A DNA stretch of 7,100 nucleotides from Verrucomicrobiota bacterium. Lineage in GTDB: Bacteria; Verrucomicrobiota; Verrucomicrobiia; Verrucomicrobiales; DEV007. The first letter of the stretch is position 1; every line of letters starts with the position of its first letter. The notes beneath the pieces were generated by a model. It made no database searches. It was not told the DNA's origin and saw only the letters and a program-made list of their open reading frames with translations. The stretch is taken from assembly GCA_027618625.1 (NCBI GenBank), contig JAQCER010000165.1, forward strand, positions 1-7,100, in the 5' to 3' direction. A program made the translations under genes and the position numbers. Shown here piece after piece: positions 1 through 6,270 of this stretch.

Positions 1-102
1 GGCGGCCCCTGGCCAGGATCACCCGATGAAACGACACCGTTTCCAGCTTTCTTCGAAGTCGACTACATCCGCGTCTACCAGTACGTTGGAGATGGGCTCT
101 GA
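1..102 (+). CDS. C-terminal end of a glycoside hydrolase family 16 protein (partial)
   Basis: Frame 1 is open from the window edge to the TGA at 100-102 and encodes 33 residues. It contains GGPWPGSPDETTPFP, then FEVDYIRVYQ, then a seven-residue tail. This closely matches the C-terminal signature of GH16 beta-glucanases and laminarinases, in which a GGxWPGxPDxTTPFP loop leads to the last beta strand, VDYVRVYQ. Such enzymes are usually secreted and cleave beta-1,3 or mixed-linkage glucans or related galactans. The catalytic ExDxxE motif lies outside the window, so activity and exact specificity cannot be judged. The gene converges on the DUF1501 gene, with 84 bases between the two stops and no clear terminator hairpin. 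The family call is confident; the substrate is unknown. Confidence 0.88.
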   Translation, partial: GGPWPGSPDETTPFPAFFEVDYIRVYQYVGDGL

Positions 103-186
103 ATCCCAAAATTCAGGGTGAGGCCAATAGAATAGACGGCAATGTCTCGAGCCCGCTGATCGCTGTGGCGCCGCACTCATCATCAC

Positions 187-1593
187 TCACGCCAGAATGC
201 TTTTCACAACATTGCCGGACACATCGGTCAGCCGTCTGTCGATGCCGCCGTGGCGGACGGTGAGTTTTTCGTGATCGATGCCGAGGAGATGGAGGATGGT
301 GGCGTGGAAGTCATAGCTGGTGGTGATGTCCTCGGCGGCTTTCCACGACCACTCGTCGCTCTGGCCGTAGGCGCTGCCGGGCTTGACGCCAGCGCCAGCG
401 AACCATGAGACGAAGGTGCCGCCGTTGTGGTCGCGACCGGTGCCGCCCTGGCTGAAGGGCATGCGTCCGAACTCGGTCGTCCATACCAGCAGTGTGTCGT
501 CGAGCAGGCCGCGGGCTTTCAAATCGGTGAGCAGGGCTGCTGCGGGCTGATCCATTCGAATGGCAGCGGTGCTGAGTTCATTGGCAATGTGGCCGTGGTT
601 GTCCCAATTGTCAGAGCCGCCACCTTGGCCGCTCCATACTTGCACAAAGCGGACGCCGCGCTCGATCATGCGTCGCGCCATCAGGCAGCGTTTGCCAAAA
701 TCAGCGGTCTGGGGCTCGTCGATTCCATACAGGTTCTTCGTCGCCGTCGTTTCGCCAGTGAGATCGAGTAACTCGGGAGCCGCGAGTTGGAAGCGTGCGG
801 CAAGTTCGTAACTTTCGATGCGTGCCTGCAGCCGCGAATCGCCTGGACGTTGCCCAGCGTGGGCGGTGTTCATTTCGCTCAACAGCTTGAGTCCGTCGGT
901 GCGGCTCACTGGTGTGATGTGGGTAGCGCTTGCGGGCGGTCGAAGATGGGTGATCGGCTGTGGAGCGGAGGCGTTGATCACCGTGCCCTGGTGATTCGCT
1001 GGTAAAAATCCCGAGGTAAAGGCGCTGCGTCCATTGTAAGGCATGCCTTTTGCATCCGGCAACGCCACGAACGCTGGGACATTGTCAGAGAGGCTGCCGA
1101 GTGCATACGAGATCCAGGCACCTGCACTTGGAAAGCCCGGTGGCAGGAATCCGCTGGTCTGCAAATAGGACGCTGGGCCGTGAACGTTCGACACCGACTG
1201 CATCGCCATCAGGAAGGCCATGTCGTCGACGTGCTTGGCGAGATGCGGCAGCGCGCTGCTGACCCAGCGACCGCATTGTCCATGCTGCGCCCATTCGAAT
1301 GGGCTCTTCATCAAGGCACCCGGCGTGCTGATGCTCGCCTCGACGCGCACTCCGGCTCCTGGGTCAAATTTTTGCCCATGCTGCGCGATAAGTTGCGGCT
1401 TGTAATCGAAGAGATCACACTGGCTCGCGCCGCCATTCATGAATAGTTGGATAACGCGCCTCGCCTTTGGTGCGAACGGCGGCGGGATAGCGCCAGAACT
1501 CTCACGCTGCACCAACGAAGCCAGTGCAATGCCACCGAGGCCGGAACCGAGGTGGCCGAGAAATTCGCGACGATTGCTGGCAGTGTGTTGCAT
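187..1593 (-). CDS. DUF1501 family protein, Tat-exported, sulfatase-like fold
   Basis: This is a 468-residue protein of normal length for DUF1501 (PF07394). The N-terminus has a twin-arginine signal, NRREFLGHLG at residues 7-16, followed by the hydrophobic stretch GLGGIALASLV, so export in folded form is expected. Family landmarks appear in order: LFMNGGASQCDLFDYKP (50-66), SDNWDNH (327-333), WTTEFGRMP (371-379), GRDHN (386-390) and DFHATILHLLGID (428-440). The family is distantly related to alkaline phosphatases and sulfatases, and the Asp/His residues in these motifs are candidate metal ligands; the reaction is not established. The ATG at 1591-1593 lies 3 bases after the stop of the PSCyt2/PSD1 gene, so the two are probably co-transcribed and translationally coupled. 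Only a weak AGGA precedes the start. Nothing looks truncated. Confidence 0.95.
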   Translation of the reverse strand: MQHTASNRREFLGHLGSGLGGIALASLVQRESSGAIPPPFAPKARRVIQLFMNGGASQCDLFDYKPQLIAQHGQKFDPGAGVRVEASISTPGALMKSPFEWAQHGQCGRWVSSALPHLAKHVDDMAFLMAMQSVSNVHGPASYLQTSGFLPPGFPSAGAWISYALGSLSDNVPAFVALPDAKGMPYNGRSAFTSGFLPANHQGTVINASAPQPITHLRPPASATHITPVSRTDGLKLLSEMNTAHAGQRPGDSRLQARIESYELAARFQLAAPELLDLTGETTATKNLYGIDEPQTADFGKRCLMARRMIERGVRFVQVWSGQGGGSDNWDNHGHIANELSTAAIRMDQPAAALLTDLKARGLLDDTLLVWTTEFGRMPFSQGGTGRDHNGGTFVSWFAGAGVKPGSAYGQSDEWSWKAAEDITTSYDFHATILHLLGIDHEKLTVRHGGIDRRLTDVSGNVVKSILA

Positions 1594-1596
1594 GTC

Positions 1597-4284
1597 CTAG
1601 TCGAGGTGGAGGAATTCGTTGCTGTTGACGAGCAGTTGGCAGGCGTTGGCGAGACCGTGATGCCTGGCGTAGTCGACGAATTTTGTGCGTTCATGTTCTC
1701 GCGCATCCCGCAGCAGGATGAGTTGGAATGCGGCGTCGATTTGTTTCTCCGGAGAATCGGCAGCGGTTGCAATGCGCATGGCAATATGTTCGCACTGGCG
1801 GATGAGGAAGGCGTCATTCAGCATCGCGAAGGTTTGCAGCGGGGTGGTGGAAACGTTGCGCACAGAAGTGATTGCGCCACCGTCAGGACAATCGAGCGTA
1901 TCCATCAGCGGATCGGGAACGGTGCGGAACAGAAACCGGTAGATGGCACGGCGACGGGCAGCTGGAGAGTCGGGGTCGAAGTGTTCGTAGTCGAGGAAGG
2001 CAGGGTTTCCACCAGGCATGAAAGTAGCATCGCCTCGCGAGATGAATTGCACGACGGACGGGCCGCCCATAGTGAGATCGAGGTGATTGCTCAGTGTCAG
2101 CATCGTGTCCCGCACCTGTTCGCCTGTGAGCCGCGTGCGATTTTGTCGCCAGAGCAATCGGTTATCGCTATCGATGATCGCTCCGTGAGCCGTGAGTGTC
2201 GATTGCTTCCAGGTTTCGCTGCTCACGATCAATCGGTGCAGGGCTTTGAGCGATCCATGCGCTTCGTCGCGGAACCAGATGGCGAGCCAATCGAGCAGCT
2301 CTGGGTGGCTCGGCATGCCGCCCATTTTACCGAAGTCATTCGGGGTGTCGCACAGGCCGCGACCAAAATGATACGACCAGACGCGGTTCACAATACTGCG
2401 CCAGGTGAGGACATTTCTTGGATCCGTGAGCCAGTGGGCAAGTGCGGCGCGACGTTGGGACTCGTCGCCGGCCTCGGCGATGGTGAGTGCGTCCGGCAGT
2501 TCTGGAATGCAGGCTAGAGTGCCGGGGCCGACGAGTTCACCTGGCTTGCTGAGTTCGCCTCGCTCAAGCAGGTGGATCGGTCGTGGCTCGGGTGCTGGAC
2601 TAAAGTTAGGCCCGTCCGGCGGGAAGTCTCGCGTCACAGCATACACCAACCTGGGCGCGGGGAGCGCGGCCAGAGCTTGTTCGTTTTCCAACAGCAACAC
2701 CGCTTGAGCCAGAGCCTGCTGCTGCGCAGGCGTGCGCTGACCGACGGGCACTTGCAGGATCGTTGTGACTTTGTCAGGAATAGGCGCGAAGACTGGCGAA
2801 GACGCGGACACGGAATCGCTGGCAGAGAGACGAAACCGTCCGATGCCGTGGCCTTCGACACCGTCTTGATGCTCCAGCATCAGGGTGAAGGTCGTGCGGT
2901 CTGGGAATTCGGCGAGATCCTTGAGTTCGAAGATTGCCTTGTGAGCTTCGCCATAGCGTGGATTCACGCCCCAGTGGGACTTGTCGTCTCCATCGATCGC
3001 TTGTGCCGCTGAGATCGTGGCACTTTCATTGTGATCCGCCGTCGCACGTGCAATCACCAGCGGCTTTGCGCTTTCAGCGGTGCCTGGCGGAGCAGCAAAG
3101 ACGCGGAACTCGGAGAGATGGAAATTGCCATTGTCCCAGCGTCCCGGCCCACTTTGTGGGAGGCGTTCGTCGGGTAACACCTCGAGCCGAATCGCGCCGA
3201 TTGCTCCCGCTGGTCGGTGCGCGGTGACGATGTAAGTGTCGGCTTTCGGGCGAGTGCCACTTGCAAACCATGAGCCATCGTCCTGCCGTGTGAGCGTCGC
3301 TCCGCCTATCGAAACGACGGTGGCAATTTCGAACGGCACCCATGATTCCTCGCGTTTTCTTAGTGTTTCTTCCCACACAGCGACCTTCTCGACGACTTCT
3401 GGTGATGACAGGATTGCTGCATCGAGCTGTTGCAGCGCGCGTTTCTCGCCAAGCAATCGCGTGCGTTCCGTCTGGGTGCGGGCATCCTCATCAAAGGGAC
3501 GATCTGCACGATCCACGCCAGCGAACACCGCCTGAAGCGAGTAGTATTCCCGCTGGGTGATCGGGTCGAATTTGTGGTCGTGACAGCGCGCGCAATGGAC
3601 GGTGAGACTTTGAAAAGTTCCCATCACCGTGGCCACCATGAGATCGCGATCGAGGTTCTGCGCGCTGCGATGGTCGACCGTGTCTTCGCGCACGGTAACC
3701 ATGAGCGTGTGATCCCAGGGCCCCGCAGCGAGAAATCCCAGCGCAACGGTCGCTTGCGGATCCTCTGGAAACAGGGCGTCGCCAGCGACCTGCTCCTGCA
3801 CAAAGCGCGTGTAGGGTTTGTCGTCGTTCAGCGATTGGATCACATAGTCGCGATACGGCCAGGCGTTGGGCCGGGCATAATCGTGATCGTTGCCATGAGT
3901 GTCGGCGTAGTTGGCGATATCGAGCCAGTGCCGCGCCCAGTGTTCGCCGTAGCGCTCTGATTCGAGCAGGCGCGTCACCAGTTTCGCATAAGCATTCGCG
4001 TCCTTGTCTGAAACGAAGGCCTGCACTTCTTCGTGTGTCGGTGGGAGCCCAGTGAGATCGTAGCTCAATCGGCGGATCAAGGCCGCACGTTCAGCCATGG
4101 GTGACGACGCGATTCCGGCTGCAGAAAGTTCAGCCTGCACGAATGCGTCGATCTCGGTTGCGGCGCCTTCTACCTCCGGCACGACGGGCATTGTCAAAGG
4201 CAGCAGCGCCCAATTGCGGTCTTGAGCCGTGGTTGGCGAAGCCAACGAAGTCAGCAAGGCGGCGACAATCGCGAGTGGTTTCAT
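1597..4284 (-). CDS. PSCyt2 (DUF1549) - PSD1 (DUF1553) heme-binding exported protein
   Basis: This is an 895-residue protein starting at the ATG complementary to 4282-4284. That start gives a clear Sec signal peptide, MKPLAIVAALLTSLASPTTA, with cleavage likely before QDRNW. The frame stays open upstream to 4557, but the extra 91 residues carry no export signal and would overlap the divergent gene, so I reject that start. DUF1549 spans about residues 40-265 and includes LIRRLSYDLTGLPPT, YGEHWARHWLD and a c-type heme motif, CARCH (231-235), followed by DHKFDPI. A middle region (about 315-490) resembles the discoidin-like insert common in this family (GRWDNGNFHLSEFRVF). DUF1553 covers about 615-895, with NRVWSYHFGRGL, NDFGKMGGMPSHPELLDWL and NVSTTPLQTFAMLND. 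The N-terminal PSCyt1 cytochrome domain found in many relatives is absent. It is first in an operon with the DUF1501 gene; their joint function is unknown. Confidence 0.93.
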   Translation of the reverse strand: MKPLAIVAALLTSLASPTTAQDRNWALLPLTMPVVPEVEGAATEIDAFVQAELSAAGIASSPMAERAALIRRLSYDLTGLPPTHEEVQAFVSDKDANAYAKLVTRLLESERYGEHWARHWLDIANYADTHGNDHDYARPNAWPYRDYVIQSLNDDKPYTRFVQEQVAGDALFPEDPQATVALGFLAAGPWDHTLMVTVREDTVDHRSAQNLDRDLMVATVMGTFQSLTVHCARCHDHKFDPITQREYYSLQAVFAGVDRADRPFDEDARTQTERTRLLGEKRALQQLDAAILSSPEVVEKVAVWEETLRKREESWVPFEIATVVSIGGATLTRQDDGSWFASGTRPKADTYIVTAHRPAGAIGAIRLEVLPDERLPQSGPGRWDNGNFHLSEFRVFAAPPGTAESAKPLVIARATADHNESATISAAQAIDGDDKSHWGVNPRYGEAHKAIFELKDLAEFPDRTTFTLMLEHQDGVEGHGIGRFRLSASDSVSASSPVFAPIPDKVTTILQVPVGQRTPAQQQALAQAVLLLENEQALAALPAPRLVYAVTRDFPPDGPNFSPAPEPRPIHLLERGELSKPGELVGPGTLACIPELPDALTIAEAGDESQRRAALAHWLTDPRNVLTWRSIVNRVWSYHFGRGLCDTPNDFGKMGGMPSHPELLDWLAIWFRDEAHGSLKALHRLIVSSETWKQSTLTAHGAIIDSDNRLLWRQNRTRLTGEQVRDTMLTLSNHLDLTMGGPSVVQFISRGDATFMPGGNPAFLDYEHFDPDSPAARRRAIYRFLFRTVPDPLMDTLDCPDGGAITSVRNVSTTPLQTFAMLNDAFLIRQCEHIAMRIATAADSPEKQIDAAFQLILLRDAREHERTKFVDYARHHGLANACQLLVNSNEFLHLD

Positions 4285-4438
4285 GATTGGTTGGAATGAG
4301 ACGTGGGAGGAGGGAGAAAAAGTTACAATAGCAGGAGTCGACTGCAATACCCAGCGAGAATAACTGAATGGAGCCCGGATTTCGTGTGCTACTAAGCCGA
4401 CGCCCAGGGGCTCATGTCGTGTCGCAGGTGGAACCGGA

Positions 4439-4467
4439 TTGACTGACGAATACGTATCGCTTACAAC
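4439..4467 (+). promoter_or_regulatory. Candidate sigma70-type promoter of the Wzz-like gene
   Basis: TTGACT (4439-4444; five of six matches to TTGACA) is followed after 17 bases by TACAAC (4462-4467; four of six matches to TATAAT). Transcription would start at about 4474, which is the ATG itself, so the mRNA would be leaderless or nearly so. This agrees with the lack of any Shine-Dalgarno sequence before 4474. The rest of the divergent region 4285-4473 holds the leader of the PSCyt2/PSD1 operon, for which I find no convincing promoter boxes. The call rests on a consensus match only. Confidence 0.3.
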
Positions 4468-4473
4468 GCGCCG

Positions 4474-4797
4474 ATGTCGACCACGCCGCCTATGCAGTCC
4501 GATCCAGCTAATCAACGTCGTACGGAGGCAGCCCGGACGGACTGGACTTTCAAGCATGTGATGCGAAGGCGCCGGAAATGGTTCATCCGCGGTTTGCTTG
4601 GCGGTTCTGTTCTGGTCTTCCTCTGGGTGGCTGGCGTCACCTACATCCTGCCGCGCGAGTTTCTGGGACGGGCGAAGAGTCTTCTTTCGACGCCCGAAAG
4701 GAATGCGGAGCGCATGATCGCGACTGAAATTGCTCTGATCCGAGGTAAGAGAGTGCTGTATAGTGTGATCGATAGGGCCGAATTGGTGGATCGATAG
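4474..4797 (+). CDS. Wzz-like protein, N-terminal fragment
   Basis: This 107-residue open frame has a basic cytoplasmic stretch (MRRRRKWFIR, 30-39), one membrane helix at about 37-59 (GLLGGSVLVFLWVAGVTYIL) and then PREFLGRAKSLLS. After it, ATEIALIRGKRVLYSVIDRAELVDR (83-107) matches the Wzz family pattern in which a TQxELIxSxxVLxxVIxxLxL stretch ends in a Trp. Here that Trp is displaced: the frame hits TAG inside the second copy of the 22-bp repeat, exactly where Trp-Gly should follow. An in-frame ATG at 4492 is an alternative start. No ribosome binding site is visible. Alone, the fragment would be a short single-pass membrane protein lacking the rest of the periplasmic domain and the second helix. 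Confidence 0.7.
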   Translation: MSTTPPMQSDPANQRRTEAARTDWTFKHVMRRRRKWFIRGLLGGSVLVFLWVAGVTYILPREFLGRAKSLLSTPERNAERMIATEIALIRGKRVLYSVIDRAELVDR

Positions 4798-4822
4798 GGC
4801 CGAATTGGTGGATCGATGGGGC
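4767..4822 (+). repeat. 22-bp perfect tandem duplication plus partial third copy
   Basis: Copy 1 is 4767-4788 and copy 2 is 4789-4810; they are identical and begin GATCGATAGGGCC. A partial third copy, GATCGATGGGGC, follows at 4811-4822 with one A-to-G difference. Since 22 is not a multiple of 3, the second copy shifts the frame and brings in the TAG stop. The imperfect 12-base direct repeat (GATCGATRGGGC) that would flank a single-copy ancestor is the kind of short homology that allows slipped-strand duplication. Confidence 0.95.
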
Positions 4823-5290
4823 TATTTCGTGCGATCCGAAGTCTTTGATTTCATGAACGGACAGCTCGAAATCCATCGTGAACCAGGCACATCGATCGTC
4901 GTGATTGATTTCTATTTCTTTGATCCCTACGAAGCGGCGAATGTGGCCAATGGGATTGCTCAGTCCTACCTGGACTATCGAATCGAGGTGGCATCGTTGC
5001 CAATGCGTTCGGACCTGGCGGTTCTCGAACCAGACGAAGCAGCACTACCGAAGAACTCGGCTACAGTAATCGAGATCGCTGAGACAAATATGGTTCCGGT
5101 ACGACCGGATGTTCGCGGGGAATTGCAGCGCGGTGCGGCCCTCGCGTCGATCACAGCCCTGCCCAGCGGACTGTCCCTTGCCTATCTGGCTCACGCCGTT
5201 GCCAACTGTTTGTGCCGAATGAAACGAAGGCCCCCACAGCAAGATCAGAGAACTCTAGAGTCACCACCGTCCGGTACGGAGGAATGGTAG
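4805..5290 (+). CDS. Wzz-like protein, C-terminal fragment
   Basis: This frame opens at a TTG inside the second 22-bp repeat copy and runs 161 codons to the TAG at 5288-5290. Residues 16-60 (MNGQLEIHREP, then IVVIDFYFFDPYEAANVANGIAQSYLDYRI) match the Wzz periplasmic segment that ends in DPxxAAxIANxIAxxYxxxR. NMVPVRP (95-101) is the conserved Pro-rich motif before the second membrane segment, here the weakly hydrophobic GAALASITALPSGLSLAYLA region (110-129). The tail is basic and Pro/Gln-rich. Between the IAQSYLDYR stretch and the VPVRP motif there are only about 35 residues, so the long coiled coil of typical Wzz proteins is missing. There is no independent start signal; translation alone would need reinitiation after the TAG ten bases upstream. 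Confidence 0.6.
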   Translation: MVDRWGYFVRSEVFDFMNGQLEIHREPGTSIVVIDFYFFDPYEAANVANGIAQSYLDYRIEVASLPMRSDLAVLEPDEAALPKNSATVIEIAETNMVPVRPDVRGELQRGAALASITALPSGLSLAYLAHAVANCLCRMKRRPPQQDQRTLESPPSGTEEW

Positions 5291-5512
5291 AAGGCGGCGA
5301 CAGTCTGAGATCTCTACCCGCTTCGCTATCGCATAATAGTTTCAATGATTCTGATTCTGGTGGGCGCAGATAAATCGGCATCCATTGGAGTTACTTCGCA
5401 CCGCACGGTGGCCCCGCGCGCGAGCCAATTGGATGTTCCGGGGATTTGAGACATCAACTCGGACTCCTGCTATTTCTTAAACGAACTCCGCCGTTCTGTA
5501 CTAGCGAGGACC
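5291..5512 (+). other. Spacer with possible lost 5' end of the thioredoxin-like gene
   Basis: No complete gene is recognised here. In the same frame as the downstream thioredoxin-like gene, an ATG at 5345 starts a 34-codon frame that ends at TGA 5447-5449. The frame then stays open through CYFLNELRRSVLARTVTFSD into the called gene at 5513. A CATAAT box (5332-5337) lies just before the ATG, but I see no matching -35 element. The stretch may be an N-terminal part cut by a nonsense change, or simply non-coding DNA. A perfect palindrome GAGATCTC lies at 5307-5314. Confidence 0.3.
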
Positions 5513-5920
5513 GTGACGTTCTCCGACGCAGCCGTTGTGAAAGCGATCGAGGCAAATTTCATTCCTGTCTGGGAGAGCATTGCTCCCGTCTCGACAGTGA
5601 CCTACCACCTCGACAGCGAACGCTCCGTCAAAGGCATCGTGAATGGCGAGATCGCTGTCTACTTCTGCCGACCGGACGGTAAAGTTTTCGACATCCTGCC
5701 GGGCCTGCACGCACCGGAATCGTTGCTAAAAGCGATGGACACCGCGCTCCATCTCTACACCTCCAGCGACCGTCGCCAAAACCTTGACCATATCCGCCAG
5801 CACCATATCCGCCAGCACCATGCTGCCCAGCCTGAGTCCGTATTTTCGCAACAGCAGTTCGTTACGCTCAACGAACTGCCCGATCGCTCTGAGACCGCGC
5901 TACAAAAGAAAGAAAATTGA
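5513..5920 (+). CDS. Thioredoxin-fold-like protein, N-terminal portion
   Basis: This 135-residue frame opens with GTG at 5513; a close GAGGA lies at 5506-5510. Residues 3-77 look like the later part of a thioredoxin-like domain: FSDAAVVKAIEANFIPVWES (3-22), then GEIAVYFCRPDGKVFDILPG (45-64), where the strand, turn with DG and Pro-Gly follow the fold, then helix PESLLKAMDTAL. There is no CxxC; the only Cys is residue 52, so classical disulfide reductase activity is not supported. The domain appears to lack its first strand and helix, which may lie in the open frame just upstream (5450-5512, CYFLNELRRSVLART). Residues 93-102 are a duplicated HIRQH. The frame ends in QKKEN, just past the A-run where the frame is lost. 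The fold call is moderate. Confidence 0.55.
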   Translation: MTFSDAAVVKAIEANFIPVWESIAPVSTVTYHLDSERSVKGIVNGEIAVYFCRPDGKVFDILPGLHAPESLLKAMDTALHLYTSSDRRQNLDHIRQHHIRQHHAAQPESVFSQQQFVTLNELPDRSETALQKKEN

Positions 5921-6257
5921 AAGCCTGGAAGCGCAGATTCTCGATCTCAAACAGCGTGCCCGCCAACTCGCCGAAGCCCCAGATCGGGCGACTCAAGAGT
6001 TGCACCATTCTAACAGGTCGAACATCGTCGGCGTCTACGGCGAAGCCGTCGCTGCAGGCACGCAGGTGATGAACGTGATCGTCCCACAAGACCCAACCGC
6101 GCGCGACCGGATCCATCAACGCCTTGCATCCGCACCCCAACTGAGGACGTCAGATGAATGGAAGGAGTTCGTTTTTGTGGAAGTCCTCGGTCAGCCGTTG
6201 GAAGGAACGGATCAAGTCTTCGCTTCTCCAACGCCGATGCGGGTTATCGAAGAATAG
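5784..6257 (+). CDS. Coiled-coil C-terminal portion of the thioredoxin-like gene
   Basis: The open frame runs from a TTG at 5784, with its first ATG at 5820, but its first 40 or so codons are probably a shadow of the preceding frame. Coding character begins at about 5913. From there it encodes IESLEAQILDLKQRARQLAE, a short coiled coil, then VYGEAVAAGTQVMNVIVPQD and a C-terminal section with DEWKEFVFVEVLGQPLEGTD ending in RVIEE. I do not recognise a named domain in the last 80 residues. No signal peptide or membrane segment is present. Its stop lies 13 bases from the convergent MmcQ/YjbR gene's stop. It is most likely the 3' part of one gene starting at or before 5513. Confidence 0.5.
   Translation: MTISASTISASTMLPSLSPYFRNSSSLRSTNCPIALRPRYKRKKIESLEAQILDLKQRARQLAEAPDRATQELHHSNRSNIVGVYGEAVAAGTQVMNVIVPQDPTARDRIHQRLASAPQLRTSDEWKEFVFVEVLGQPLEGTDQVFASPTPMRVIEE
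5787..5821 (+). repeat. 15-bp tandem repeat, 2.3 copies, in frame
   Basis: ACCATATCCGCCAGC occurs at 5787-5801 and 5802-5816, and its first five bases recur at 5817-5821. In the thioredoxin-like frame it encodes HIRQH twice followed by H. The unit is a multiple of 3, so copy-number change would lengthen or shorten a linker without breaking the gene. Confidence 0.93.
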
Positions 6258-6270
6258 ATTGTCGTCACGG

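Larger units (their letters stand above)
4474..5290 (+). pseudogene. Frameshifted Wzz/chain-length-determinant-like gene (both halves)
   Basis: The two open frames 4474-4797 and 4805-5290 are pieces of one gene. Removing one copy of the 22-bp tandem repeat at 4767-4810 joins them into a single 264-residue protein, with the junction reading AELVDRWGYFVRSE. The joined product has the Wzz/polysaccharide co-polymerase layout: cytoplasmic N-terminus, first membrane segment, periplasmic part, PxRP motif and a second, weak hydrophobic segment. Wzz proteins sit in the inner membrane and control the chain length of exported polysaccharide. As written, the gene stops at the TAG at 4795-4797, so a full product is not made unless the repeat changes copy number. 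A sequencing or assembly error is the alternative. Confidence 0.78.
5513..6257 (+). pseudogene. Frameshifted thioredoxin-like/coiled-coil gene (both halves)
   Basis: Two overlapping frames, 5513-5920 and the real part of 5784-6257, read as one protein if a single A is removed from the AAAA at 5913-5916. The junction then reads ALQKKEIESLEAQILDLKQR, a continuous charged heptad-type helix, and the product is 247 residues. Upstream of the junction the first frame has natural composition while the second is Ser-rich and shadow-like; after it the roles swap. This is the usual sign of an indel frameshift. Sequence error, a true mutation or (less likely) +1 frameshifting or transcriptional slippage would all explain it. 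Confidence 0.65.

Noticed and set aside
103..186. Bidirectional terminator between the GH16 and DUF1501 genes
   Set aside because: Only very short complementary stretches are visible, with no stem followed by a T-run.
1447..2517. Long 356-codon plus-strand open frame opposite the DUF1501 and PSCyt2/PSD1 genes
   Set aside because: It lies antisense to two strongly supported genes, shows no recognisable domain or signal, and long antisense frames are common in GC-rich coding DNA.
3430..3960. 176-codon plus-strand open frame
   Set aside because: It is fully antisense to the DUF1549 part of the PSCyt2/PSD1 gene, with no family features.
4285..4557. N-terminal extension of the PSCyt2/PSD1 gene to 4557
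   Set aside because: The extra 91 residues look non-coding and hide the clear signal peptide at the 4284 start; they would also overlap the divergent Wzz-like gene.
5789..5818. Tandem 15-bp repeat as a CRISPR or iteron array
   Set aside because: There are only two full copies without spacers, in frame within a coding region.
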